From positions 1,291,001-1,355,000 of the forward strand of contig NZ_AP022321.1 of NCBI RefSeq assembly GCF_013393365.1: a stretch of DNA of 64,000 nucleotides. The letters run 5' to 3'. The notes beneath the pieces were generated by a model. That model was not told the DNA's origin. It did no database searches and saw nothing but the letters and a program-made list of their open reading frames with translations. Of this stretch, positions 24,387 through 33,419 are shown piece by piece. Made by a program: the position numbers and the translations under genes. The DNA comes from Veillonella nakazawae (lineage in GTDB: Bacteria; Bacillota; Negativicutes; Veillonellales; Veillonellaceae). Within the stretch, counting starts at the first letter, position 1, and each line of letters begins with the position of its first letter.

Positions 24387-26756
24387 TTAGAAGCCTAGTG
24401 CCAAACCAATATTGTAGAAAATAAAGCATGCAATCCATGCGAAAGCATTTTCATAGAAGAACATGAATAGCATCCATTTCCAAGAACCAGTTTCGCGTTT
24501 AATAACTGCTAGCGCTGCGATACATGGAGGGTAAATCAAGATGAATAGCATTAATGTTAATGCAATCAATGGTGTAAAGTGTGGATCATTTTGTAAGTAA
24601 TCAGTCAATGCTTGAGGATGATCTGTATCGCCACCTACAGCATAGATAGTACCCAATGTAGATACAACAACTTCTTTAGCCGCTAAACCAGCCACGAGAG
24701 ATACACCGATTTTCCAGTCAAAGCCTAATGGTTTAAGAACTGGGTTGATTGCTTTACCGAATATAGCAGCATAGGATTGTTCCAATTTTTCAGAATTTTT
24801 TTCTTGGTCAATTTTTTGATTTTCATCATCTAAATTAACGCTATTTTTGTACATAGACCATGCTACTGGGAATAATTGTTCATTTTGTTCTTTAATGTCA
24901 TTGAACAATTCAGGTGCTTCAGAATCATCTTCTACTTCGATTTCAGGAGCAGCTTCTCCAGCATCCTCTGCTTGTGTAGTGGCATCTGCTACAGTAGATT
25001 TCATATTGTCAACGATTTCATTAACTTGGTCTTTTTGTTCATCTGTAGCGATACCAAAATGAGCCAAAGTTTCTGCATCTTTCATTTCATATGTTTGAGC
25101 TACTTGATCATGCAATGCATCATAATCTTTGGAGTATTCTACATCCATTGGATATGTTGTGATAAACCATACGAGGATGGAGGCAGCAAGGATGAAAGTA
25201 CCTGCTTTTTTAAGGTACATAATACCACGTTCAAACATATGAGTTAATGTAGCTTTTAAAGTTGGTAAATGATATGGAGGCAATTCCATTACGAATGGTT
25301 CTGCTTCGCCAGCAAATAAATATTTGCGGAAAATTTTAGCAAATACGATACCAAATACAATACCTAGTGCATACACACCAAATACTACAGTACCAGCCCA
25401 TTCAGGAGGGAAAAATGCTGCTGCAAACAAAGTATAAACAGGTAAGCGTGCAGAACAACTCATGAATGGAGTAATTAAGATTGTTACCATACGATCTTTG
25501 TAGTTATCAAGGATACGTGCACCCATTACGGATGGTACGGAACAACCAAAACCTAATAATAAAGGAATAAACGATTTACCATGTAAACCACAAGCGCGCA
25601 TTACACGGTCAATAACGAAGGCAGCACGTGCCATATACCCTGTATCTTCCAAGAAAGAGATACCAAGGAATAATAATAGAATTAATGGTACGAAGGATAG
25701 TACAGCACCTACACCGGCGATGATACCGTCAGAAATAAGTGATTGTAACTGACCTTCTGGAATAACTGTTACAACCCATGCTTGTAATGCAGTAAAGCCA
25801 TCTTCAATCCAACCTTGAGGAATAGCACCTACAGTATTTACAAAGTTAAATAGTAACCACATTACAACCATAAAAATTGGCAAACCAAGAATACGGTGAG
25901 TTAAAATTTTATCATAACGGTCAGAACGCGTTTCTAATTGTGTAGGAGCCTGTGTTAAACATGTATTATATACTTCTACTGCGAAGCGGTGACGATATTC
26001 TTGGAAGACAATATCAAGATCAACTTGATCCTTAATTTCTTCACGAATAGCTTCAGCCTTTTGAATAACAGCTTCCGTATTATCAAAGCGCATAACTTTG
26101 CCAATAACGTCCGCATCTTTTTCTAACAACTTAACAGCAACCCAACGAAGTGGATATGTAACAGTACCAGCTTGTTTTAGCTCTTCTACAAGTTCACTAA
26201 TTTTGCCTTCTAACAAATCACCATAGTTAATTGTTACACCAGGAGCTTTTTGAGAAGCAGCTACACTAACTGTTGCTGCTAACAACTCATTTGTACCAAT
26301 GTTTGTACGACCTACTGTGCTAACAATTGTAGCCCCTGTCATTTCTGCCATTTTTTTTAGGTCATATTTGATGCCCATATCTTCAGCAACATCAGACATG
26401 TTTAGAGCAATAACCATTGGCTTTTCAAGTTCCAATAATTGTGCAGCTAAATATAAGTTACGTTCCAAATTAGATGCATCAAGAACATTAACAATTACAT
26501 CTGGGTTATCATTTACGATAACATTACGCGCTACTAACTCATCCAAGGAACGTGCAGTTAAGCTATATGTACCTGGTAAGTCAATAAACAATAAATCATG
26601 GCCATCAAATTTCTTATAGCCTTCCTTTTTTTCTACTGTAACGCCGGCATAGTTACCAACGTGTTGCTTCGCCCCTGTGATATTGTTAAACATTGTAGTT
26701 TTACCACAGTTAGGGTTACCTGCTAAGGCAATGCGAATTTGCCCTTTTTCTGCCAT
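24387..26756 (-). CDS. feoB: Ferrous iron transporter FeoB
   Basis: A 789-residue ferrous iron transporter. The N-terminal GTPase has GNPNCGKTTMFNNITG (G1), a DLPGTYSL G3 region and NMSD (G4). A helical domain follows, then about ten membrane segments with the conserved GARILDNYKDRM and cysteine-containing GCSVPSVMGAR region. Between membrane segments near residues 550-660 there is a long, strongly acidic hydrophilic loop (EIEVEDDSEAPELFND...). Length is typical of long FeoB. It lies directly after feoA (nine bases), and the two would be co-transcribed from the Fur-like promoter upstream of feoA. Confidence 0.97.
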   Translation of the reverse strand: MAEKGQIRIALAGNPNCGKTTMFNNITGAKQHVGNYAGVTVEKKEGYKKFDGHDLLFIDLPGTYSLTARSLDELVARNVIVNDNPDVIVNVLDASNLERNLYLAAQLLELEKPMVIALNMSDVAEDMGIKYDLKKMAEMTGATIVSTVGRTNIGTNELLAATVSVAASQKAPGVTINYGDLLEGKISELVEELKQAGTVTYPLRWVAVKLLEKDADVIGKVMRFDNTEAVIQKAEAIREEIKDQVDLDIVFQEYRHRFAVEVYNTCLTQAPTQLETRSDRYDKILTHRILGLPIFMVVMWLLFNFVNTVGAIPQGWIEDGFTALQAWVVTVIPEGQLQSLISDGIIAGVGAVLSFVPLILLLFLGISFLEDTGYMARAAFVIDRVMRACGLHGKSFIPLLLGFGCSVPSVMGARILDNYKDRMVTILITPFMSCSARLPVYTLFAAAFFPPEWAGTVVFGVYALGIVFGIVFAKIFRKYLFAGEAEPFVMELPPYHLPTLKATLTHMFERGIMYLKKAGTFILAASILVWFITTYPMDVEYSKDYDALHDQVAQTYEMKDAETLAHFGIATDEQKDQVNEIVDNMKSTVADATTQAEDAGEAAPEIEVEDDSEAPELFNDIKEQNEQLFPVAWSMYKNSVNLDDENQKIDQEKNSEKLEQSYAAIFGKAINPVLKPLGFDWKIGVSLVAGLAAKEVVVSTLGTIYAVGGDTDHPQALTDYLQNDPHFTPLIALTLMLFILIYPPCIAALAVIKRETGSWKWMLFMFFYENAFAWIACFIFYNIGLALGF

Positions 26757-26765
26757 GTGAACCTC

Positions 26766-26999
26766 CTATTGAACCTCTACATCAATCATGCCAGCTTCGC
26801 TATTACGAAGTGCTAATTCAAAGTTTTTTACTTTGATTTCCACCGGATCCCCCAAAGGGGCATACTTCATAACATGGATTTTTGTACCATGTACAAGACC
26901 CATGTCAATTAGACGATGCTTAACGTTGCCACTGCCATGTAGTGTAACAATAAGACCAGACTCACCTGGTTTCATGTCTTTTAACTTTTTGATAGCCAT
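26766..26999 (-). CDS. feoA: FeoA iron transport accessory protein
   Basis: A 77-residue SH3-like cytoplasmic protein (MAIKKLKDMKPGESGLIV..., RLIDMGLVHGTKI, APLGDPVEIKV, FELALRNSEAGMIDVEV), the FeoA partner needed for FeoB-dependent ferrous uptake. An in-frame extension to 27044 has no ribosome site; 26999 has AGGAGG at the right distance. It is the first gene of the feoAB transcript. Confidence 0.93.
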   Translation of the reverse strand: MAIKKLKDMKPGESGLIVTLHGSGNVKHRLIDMGLVHGTKIHVMKYAPLGDPVEIKVKNFELALRNSEAGMIDVEVQ

Positions 27000-27077
27000 A
27001 CGACACCTCCTAATTATTGTACCTAACAACCTCATATTAAACACACCAAATAATAATGCGTATTAATATCTTAAATT

Positions 27078-27117
27078 ATTATATCAAAGAAATCATTAAT
27101 TTCAACAATTATTATCA
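27078..27117 (-). promoter_or_regulatory. feoA promoter with Fur-like site
   Basis: Minus strand: TTGAAA (27105-27100), 16 bases, TATAAT (27083-27078). Immediately upstream and partly overlapping the -35 box is TGATAATAATTGTTG (27117-27103), whose first half is a good Fur-type half-site while the second is degenerate. A second Fur-like cluster lies at 27283-27310. Confidence 0.6.
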
Positions 27118-27487
27118 TTTTTTTGGTAATTTTCTATCTCATATATATATTTTTTTCTCATATTAAATATGAGGATTGATTTATCAATCCTCCATGAACC
27201 CCTATATGGTATGGTAGCATTCGCGCTGTCACCAATAAAAAAGAATACCTAAAAAATAAGAATCACTACTAAGATAATCATTATTGATAATTTAATCATT
27301 CTCATTTATATTTTTAAAATTTATTCAAATATAAATATTTTAATGTTTTTTATTCTCATAAACATCTATCTACATCGTCATTTCTTAATCTATTATCAAT
27401 TAGTATCTTTAACAATCGCATCATTAGTTTTACAAATTTACTATAGCGCCATGCAAAATTAGTACGCTATGTAATGATTCAATTTAT
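27118..27487. other. Intergenic region between divergent feoA and the DEAD-box helicase gene
   Basis: AT-rich with no convincing gene. It holds two overlapping inverted repeats (CTCATATT / AATATGAG at 27157-27173, and GAGGATTGAT / ATCAATCCTC at 27171-27192), which cannot both form because they share a GAG segment, and a GATAATCATTATTGATAAT stretch with a nearby TTTAATCATTCTC at 27283-27302 that resembles tandem Fur half-sites. Nothing else supports a specific role. Confidence 0.4.
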
Positions 27488-27516
27488 TTGCCCCTACTAT
27501 GTGCATAAGGTATAAT
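27488..27516 (+). promoter_or_regulatory. Promoter of the DEAD-box helicase gene
   Basis: TTGCCC (27488-27493), 17 bases, TATAAT (27511-27516), with a transcript leader of about 30 bases before the ATG at 27549. The -10 box is perfect and the -35 box is weak. Confidence 0.6.
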
Positions 27517-27548
27517 TAATATAATATGTATTATAGAAAGGACGATCC

Positions 27549-28847
27549 ATGAAATCTTTTAAATCTCTAGGCGTTTGTGATGAACTCATCCAAGCCCTTC
27601 AAAAACAAGGTATCAAGGAGCCAACTCCAATTCAAGAACAAGCCATTCCTGTTGTATTTAAAGGGAATGATGTTATAGCAAAAGCTCAAACAGGCACAGG
27701 CAAAACATTAGCCTTCTTATTGCCGATTCTACAACGTGTTCACACTGATGTGCATCAAGAACAAGTGCTCATCATTGCACCTACCCGTGAGCTTGTAAAA
27801 CAAATTTCCGATGAGGCAAAAGAAATAGGTTCTATTTTAAATGTAGACATCCTCCCTCTCATCGGCGGTAAAACGATTGAAGCACAGTTACAACAATTAG
27901 GACGTCGCCCTCAAGTTATTTTAGGCACTCCTGGTCGCCTATTGGATCACGCAAAACGGGGTTCACTCCACTTAGATTGCATTCGTCGTGTCGTACTCGA
28001 TGAAGCTGACCAAATGCTTCACATGGGATTCTTACTGGACATTGAAAACCTCATTAGTCAAACAGATGCTAATAGACAACTTTTACTATTCTCTGCAACA
28101 ATTCCTGATAAGATTAGAAATCTTGCAAAAGCGTATATGTCTAAACCGGCTTCTGTAACAGCTGAGGGTAAACATGTAACACTTGAATCTATCGATCAAC
28201 GCGTATACATGATGAACACAGAAGAAAAAACGCAACGTCTCATCAAAATGATCGAAGAAGACAACCCATTCTTAGCAATTGTGTTCTGTAATAAGCGTGA
28301 AGGTGCTGTTCGCTTATCCTATGAGTTAACTGCAGCAGGCCTAAATATTGCTGAAATGCATGGCGATTTGACACAAGGTCGACGCACTCAAATATTACGT
28401 GATTTCGCAAAAGCTAAAACACAAATCTTAGTAGCTACAGATATTGCGGCTCGCGGCATTGACATCGAAGGCATTACACATGTTTATAACTACGACGTAC
28501 CACGCGACGTAGATTACTATATCCACCGTATTGGCCGTACTGGTCGTGCGGGCAATTCCGGTGTAGCTGTTACATTTGCCACACCACAGGATGAATCTTG
28601 GCTACGACGTATTGAGCGCGCCATCCAGGCAACGCTTACTAAATACACTAAAGATGGACAAATTAAGACTAAAGGTAATGCAAGTACTGCGCCAAAACGT
28701 GCAAAATCTTCTGGCAAACCTAAGATTACAAGTTCCTATCAATCTACAAAGGCTAAAGCTCATAAAGCTCGTGGCCACAAAGGTGCTAATACACGCCAAC
28801 GCCGCACTTCTACCTCTCAAACTGGACGTCGTGGTAAACGCAGATAA
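27549..28847 (+). CDS. DEAD-box ATP-dependent RNA helicase
   Basis: A 432-residue DEAD-box helicase that unwinds RNA duplexes in ribosome assembly, RNA decay or cold adaptation. All motifs are in order: the Q motif region EPTPIQEQAIP, AQTGTGKT (I), PTREL (Ia), GTPGR (Ib), LDEADQML (II), SATIP (III), VFCNKREG (IV), VATDIAARGIDI (V) and HRIGRTGRAG (VI). The last 65 residues are a basic Lys/Arg-rich tail likely to bind RNA. It is a single-gene unit on the plus strand with a strong bidirectional terminator behind it. It resembles CshA/RhlE; I cannot choose between subgroups. Confidence 0.95.
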   Translation: MKSFKSLGVCDELIQALQKQGIKEPTPIQEQAIPVVFKGNDVIAKAQTGTGKTLAFLLPILQRVHTDVHQEQVLIIAPTRELVKQISDEAKEIGSILNVDILPLIGGKTIEAQLQQLGRRPQVILGTPGRLLDHAKRGSLHLDCIRRVVLDEADQMLHMGFLLDIENLISQTDANRQLLLFSATIPDKIRNLAKAYMSKPASVTAEGKHVTLESIDQRVYMMNTEEKTQRLIKMIEEDNPFLAIVFCNKREGAVRLSYELTAAGLNIAEMHGDLTQGRRTQILRDFAKAKTQILVATDIAARGIDIEGITHVYNYDVPRDVDYYIHRIGRTGRAGNSGVAVTFATPQDESWLRRIERAIQATLTKYTKDGQIKTKGNASTAPKRAKSSGKPKITSSYQSTKAKAHKARGHKGANTRQRRTSTSQTGRRGKRR

Positions 28848-28851
28848 AACT

Positions 28852-28885
28852 AAAGACGCGTACAGATTAATCTGTACGCGTCTTT
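28852..28885. terminator. Bidirectional terminator between the helicase gene and topB
   Basis: AAAGACGCGTACAGATT pairs perfectly with AATCTGTACGCGTCTTT, a 34-base palindromic hairpin. T runs follow on the plus strand (28883-28888) and A-rich sequence on the other, so it serves the convergent helicase and topB transcripts. It abuts the topB stop at 28887. Confidence 0.9.
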
Positions 28886-28886
28886 T

Positions 28887-31196
28887 TTATTTGTTCGCAT
28901 AAATACTTGGCGTGCCATTTACATCAGAACATTGTGTCTTACATTGAGATCGATTACTGCAAACCCAGTTAATGCGGCCTCTCGCCTCTTGTTTAACAAA
29001 ATAACCTTCTTTGCATCGTGGGCATTTATATTTCTTTTCTTCTTCAGATACAGTGATATTACTTTCACCTGTTGAAGTCTCTCCATCGATTGGTTGTGTA
29101 TGCTTACAAGCAGGATAATTAGTACAGCCTAAAAAAGCGCCAAATTTACCATTACGCTGTTGCATTCGGCCCTTATTACATTTCGGACATATAGGCAAAG
29201 TAGATAAGTCTACATTTTCATTATCCATAGGTCGTTTACGATTTTGATTCGTTATCGTGCGAACTACATTTGGCATCATTTGACCAGAGTTTACCTGTTT
29301 ATCAAAGCCAAGCTTATCAATCAATAACTGTAAAAACTTAACTTGATCAGACAAGAAGGAATCCAACGTATCCTCCCCTTCACTCATGAGGGCCAAACGT
29401 TCTTCCCAAACTGCCGTTTCATCAGGATACAACAATTCATCAGGCAATGCATCTACTAAAAGATAGCCTGTTTCCGTAGGTGATAGAACTTGCTTCTTCC
29501 CCGAAGTTTTCATAAAACCACGACTGATGAGTTCGTCAATAATATTAGCACGGGTCGCCTCTGTACCTATACCAGATACAGCCTTTAATTGCTTTTTCAA
29601 GTCTTCATTTTTTACAAACTTGTGAATTTCCTTCATCGCTTGCAACAATGTAGATGGTGTAAAACGAGAGGGTGGTTTTGTTTGTTTCGCGTCTACAGAG
29701 GAATCTGTATAAAGAACGGAATCATTTTTCTTAACAGCCGGCAAATGATCTGTTTCTTCAATAGCCTCTTTTTTAGAGTCAGATTCTGCACCACGTTCAT
29801 CCGTTAAATCAGGTTCATCATTATCTGTCACCGATTTGGACTTTTGTCGTTTATAAAGCAACTTCCATCCTTCGTCTATAACTACACGACCATTAGCAAC
29901 AAACTCTTCCTTACATTGCTCTACTACAATTTTAGTTTGCTCATAAATGTGCTCCCCATAAAATTGAGCAATATAGGCCTGACTAATGAGGAAGTAAATA
30001 TTGCGTTCCTCACGGGACAAGCTATTTACATTACAAGCTACGGTCGTAGGAATTATAGCATGATGGGCTGTAATCTTCTTTTCATTCCAAGCGCGGCTTT
30101 TAATTGAGCGGTCTGCATCAGTAGCCCACTGTGCTAATTTTTCATCCCCTGCATTCTGTAAATTATTGAGAATTGCATTGCGGTCACCATACTGATTTGG
30201 TGGTAAATATTCACAATCAGAACGAGGATACGTAGTCAATTTCTTTTCATATAGTTTCTGTGCTGTATCAAGTACAGTTTGCGGATCATAGGAGAATGCT
30301 TTACCAGCTAATACCTGCAAAGATGATAGAGACAATGGTAACCGCTGTACATCTTTCTTTTTAGATTTTGTAACAGCTTTGATAACTCCATCTGGACCAG
30401 CCTGTAAGCGCTCTACTAATTCATCGGCTATAGCTTTATTAATAAGGCGTCCATCTGGGTCAAGCCCCTTTTGATCGTCTGTAGGCTGCCACGTAGCCCA
30501 GAACACACCGTTTGGATGATTATATAAAACCTTTAATGTAAAATAATCTACCGGTTTAAAAGCGGCTAGTTCTCGTTCTCTGCGTACCACAAGGGCTAAT
30601 GTAGGGGTCTTAACACGGCCTATAGGTAATGTTACCTTATTCCCCTTATATCGTTCAGATAAGGTATATGCACGAGATAAATTCATTCCAATGAGCCAGT
30701 CTGCACGTGCTCTGGCTAATGCAGATTGATATAAATTGTGAAAGTCTTTATTATTCCGTAGATCATTTAGGGCGGCACGAACAGATTTTTCGTCCAATGC
30801 ATTTAACAAAATACGTTGTACAGGTTTTGTATTTCCTACATAATATAATACTTCATCAACCAAGAGTTGCCCTTCCCTATCCGGGTCACCGGCGTTAACG
30901 ATAATATCAGCTTTACCGATAAGGTCTTTCACCGTTTCAAACTGTTGACGACTACTATCCGTAACCAATAATTTCCACTCATCAGGCACAATGGGTAAAT
31001 CTTGAGGGCGCCAGCGAACATATTTATCATCGTAATCACCCGGTTCTGCTTGATGTAATACGTGACCTACAACCCATGTCACCACATCATCACCTTGGAT
31101 AAAGTAGCCATTCCGTTTTTGGATATTCTTATTTTCCGGCAAGCATTTACTAATTTCGCGAGCCATGGATGGCTTTTCCGCAATAAATAACCGCAT
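28887..31196 (-). CDS. topB: DNA topoisomerase III
   Basis: A 769-residue type IA topoisomerase that decatenates DNA during replication and recombination. The N-terminal Toprim domain (MRLFIAEKPSMAREIS, with the NAGDPDREGQL acid cluster) is followed by the active-site tyrosine region KKLTTYPRSDCEYL, the GIGTEATRANII motif and the zinc-ribbon tail: CPKCNKGRMQQRNGKFGAFLGC...C and CPRCKEGYFVKQEARGRINWVC...C. It is longer than E. coli TopB (about 650) because of the zinc fingers and an acidic loop near residues 455-510. It is a stand-alone gene. Confidence 0.96.
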   Translation of the reverse strand: MRLFIAEKPSMAREISKCLPENKNIQKRNGYFIQGDDVVTWVVGHVLHQAEPGDYDDKYVRWRPQDLPIVPDEWKLLVTDSSRQQFETVKDLIGKADIIVNAGDPDREGQLLVDEVLYYVGNTKPVQRILLNALDEKSVRAALNDLRNNKDFHNLYQSALARARADWLIGMNLSRAYTLSERYKGNKVTLPIGRVKTPTLALVVRRERELAAFKPVDYFTLKVLYNHPNGVFWATWQPTDDQKGLDPDGRLINKAIADELVERLQAGPDGVIKAVTKSKKKDVQRLPLSLSSLQVLAGKAFSYDPQTVLDTAQKLYEKKLTTYPRSDCEYLPPNQYGDRNAILNNLQNAGDEKLAQWATDADRSIKSRAWNEKKITAHHAIIPTTVACNVNSLSREERNIYFLISQAYIAQFYGEHIYEQTKIVVEQCKEEFVANGRVVIDEGWKLLYKRQKSKSVTDNDEPDLTDERGAESDSKKEAIEETDHLPAVKKNDSVLYTDSSVDAKQTKPPSRFTPSTLLQAMKEIHKFVKNEDLKKQLKAVSGIGTEATRANIIDELISRGFMKTSGKKQVLSPTETGYLLVDALPDELLYPDETAVWEERLALMSEGEDTLDSFLSDQVKFLQLLIDKLGFDKQVNSGQMMPNVVRTITNQNRKRPMDNENVDLSTLPICPKCNKGRMQQRNGKFGAFLGCTNYPACKHTQPIDGETSTGESNITVSEEEKKYKCPRCKEGYFVKQEARGRINWVCSNRSQCKTQCSDVNGTPSIYANK

Positions 31197-31372
31197 GGTC
31201 CCCTCCTTAACATAAAATAACGGCTATTCCCCTAAGCCGCTCTTTGAAATCTCATTATACTACAATTTAGTGGTCATAACTACCAAAATCATGTATAATT
31301 TTAAAGATATGAATGATGTGAAAGTTATATAATGAGACAAGGCTTTTACAAACGAAACAATAGAGGTGAACT

Positions 31373-32968
31373 ATGACATTTTTAGAGGAAGTGCAACGTC
31401 GTCGTACGTTTGCTATCATATCTCACCCGGATGCGGGTAAAACTACATTAACAGAAAAATTACTTTTATATGGTGGTGCTATCCACTTAGCAGGGTCCGT
31501 TAAATCTCGTAAAACAGCAAAACACGCCGTATCTGACTGGATGGAAATCGAAAAGCAACGTGGTATCTCCGTAACAAGTTCTGTGTTGCAATTTGACTAT
31601 GATGGTTGTCGCGTCAATATCCTAGACACCCCTGGTCACCAGGACTTTTCTGAAGATACATATCGTACCTTAATGGCTGCCGACAGTGCTGTCATGTTGA
31701 TTGACGTAGCAAAAGGCGTCGAAGCACAAACGAAAAAACTATTTGCTGTATCTAAAGAACGCGGTATTCCTATCTTTACATTTGTAAATAAAATTGACCA
31801 TTTCGGTCGTAGCCCATTTGACTTGATGGAAGAAATCGAAAATGTTCTCGGCATTCGAACATGCCCTATGAACTGGCCAATTGGTATTAATGGTGAGTAC
31901 AAAGGCGTATACGATAGAGAGCATGAAACCATCGAGCTTTTCGCAAAAGATGAAACACATGGTCAAGAAAAGTTAGCCTCTGAAAAAGGAGCTTTGACTG
32001 ACCCTCGTATGAAAGAATTATTGGGCGACGATGTATACCAAGCATTGCTTGATGATATTGAATTATTAGATGTTGCAGGCGATCCATTCGATTTTGACAA
32101 GGTTCGTGCTGGTGAATTAACGCCTATGTTCTTCGGCTCTGCCATGACTAACTTTGGGGTAAAACCATTCTTAGAGAAATTCTTAGAACTTGCTCCATCT
32201 CCTGCTCCACGCCAAGCTGTGGAAGAAATGGTACAGCCTACAAGCGAAGACTTCTCTGCCTTAGTATTCAAAATCCAAGCGAACATGGACCCTAACCACC
32301 ATGACCGTATCGTATTTATGCGTATCTGTTCTGGTAAGTTCGAAAAGGGCATGTCCGTATTGCATCGCCAATCTAATAAAACGATTCGTCTATCTCAGCC
32401 TCAACAGTTTTTGGCTACAGAACGTACTATAGTAGAAGATGCATATCCTGGTGATATTATCGGTGTCTTTGACGCTGGTACAATGGGTGTAGGTGATACA
32501 CTGTGTGCTCAAAAACACAAGGTAACCTTTGGTGACTTCCCTGTATTCCCACCAGAGTTCTTTGCTCGCGTATCGCCAAAAGATACTATGAAGCGTAAGC
32601 AGTTCCAAAAAGGGATGACGCAATTAGCACAAGAAGGCGCTGTTCAAATCTTTGAACAACCAGGTGCTCTTGATTCCTTCGTAGTCGGTGCTGTAGGTAT
32701 GCTTCAATTCGAGGTTCTGGAATACCGTTTAAAAAATGAATATGGTGTTGATTTATTAAATAATACATTACCATACAGTGTTGCTCGTTGGATCGATGGT
32801 GAAGTAGATATCGCTTCTTTAAAAGGTGTAGATAATGCGATGATTGTCAAGGATAATCGCGATCGTACTGTAGTGCTTATCTCCAATGAATGGCAAATGG
32901 GTTGGGTTCAAGAGCGTAATCCTGATGTTACATTCTTAACAACCCCAAAACTTCATCACGAACTATAG
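31373..32968 (+). CDS. prfC: Peptide chain release factor 3
   Basis: A 531-residue translational GTPase that recycles RF1 and RF2. The G domain has SHPDAGKTTLTEKLL (G1), RGISVTSSVLQF (G2), DTPGHQDFSEDT (G3), NKIDHFGR (G4) and then domain II. The C-terminal part, ending in NPDVTFLTTPKLHHEL, matches RF3. The length is typical (about 530). A TATAAT box is near 31328-31333, but no clear -35. A far-downstream hairpin (33079-33125) is a good candidate for its terminator. Confidence 0.96.
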   Translation: MTFLEEVQRRRTFAIISHPDAGKTTLTEKLLLYGGAIHLAGSVKSRKTAKHAVSDWMEIEKQRGISVTSSVLQFDYDGCRVNILDTPGHQDFSEDTYRTLMAADSAVMLIDVAKGVEAQTKKLFAVSKERGIPIFTFVNKIDHFGRSPFDLMEEIENVLGIRTCPMNWPIGINGEYKGVYDREHETIELFAKDETHGQEKLASEKGALTDPRMKELLGDDVYQALLDDIELLDVAGDPFDFDKVRAGELTPMFFGSAMTNFGVKPFLEKFLELAPSPAPRQAVEEMVQPTSEDFSALVFKIQANMDPNHHDRIVFMRICSGKFEKGMSVLHRQSNKTIRLSQPQQFLATERTIVEDAYPGDIIGVFDAGTMGVGDTLCAQKHKVTFGDFPVFPPEFFARVSPKDTMKRKQFQKGMTQLAQEGAVQIFEQPGALDSFVVGAVGMLQFEVLEYRLKNEYGVDLLNNTLPYSVARWIDGEVDIASLKGVDNAMIVKDNRDRTVVLISNEWQMGWVQERNPDVTFLTTPKLHHEL

Positions 32969-33419
32969 TATGGAAGCTCATCCCCTTCTCTAGATAAGAG
33001 AGTTGCTATATTATATATGGTAGTATGAGCTCAAATCACAATAGCATATAATAAGATGTAAAGACTTTATAGCTCAAGACTGGAATATATTTCTCAATAT
33101 ATAAAAATTAGAAATATATTCCAGTTTATTTTTTTATATTAGGCAGGAATATCACAGAATTTAGTCGAATACATATAGTATGATTATGTAAAGAAGTGAT
33201 TTATACTATTACTTTCTCGTATTTTTGTATATAATATAAATATATTATAAAAGATATATATCCAATATAGATATATAATAACTAAATGGTTTTAATGTTG
33301 TTGTGAGTGTTGAAAATAAATAATATATAATTATTATACCTTATATATTCTATAGTCTTTTTCGACCATTCATGATACCATAAAATAAGTTTTATTTTTT
33401 ATTTTAAAGGAGTGATTTT
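32969..33419 (+). other. Intergenic region between prfC and gltS
   Basis: 451 bases, very AT-rich from 33130 to 33410. It holds an AGCTCAT / ATGAGCT pair (32975-32981 and 33025-33031) that encloses a small TTCTCT / AGAGAG hairpin, then the strong hairpin at 33079-33125. I see no gene or tRNA in it. Several -10-like boxes upstream of gltS make it impossible to choose one promoter. Confidence 0.45.
33079..33134 (+). terminator. Terminator of the prfC transcript
   Basis: ACTGGAATATATTTCT and AGAAATATATTCCAGT form a perfect 16-base-pair stem with a 15-base loop, followed on the plus strand by TTATTTTTTT. It lies 110 bases after prfC. Confidence 0.85.

Noticed and set aside
24876..25247. Plus-strand frame of 123 residues opposite feoB
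   Set aside because: It reads a region where feoB is certain; no start signals or known pattern support it.
33079..33125. Attachment site or IS end from the long inverted repeat
   Set aside because: The repeat is a perfect hairpin followed by a T run, which is a terminator; there is no transposase and no duplicated flank.
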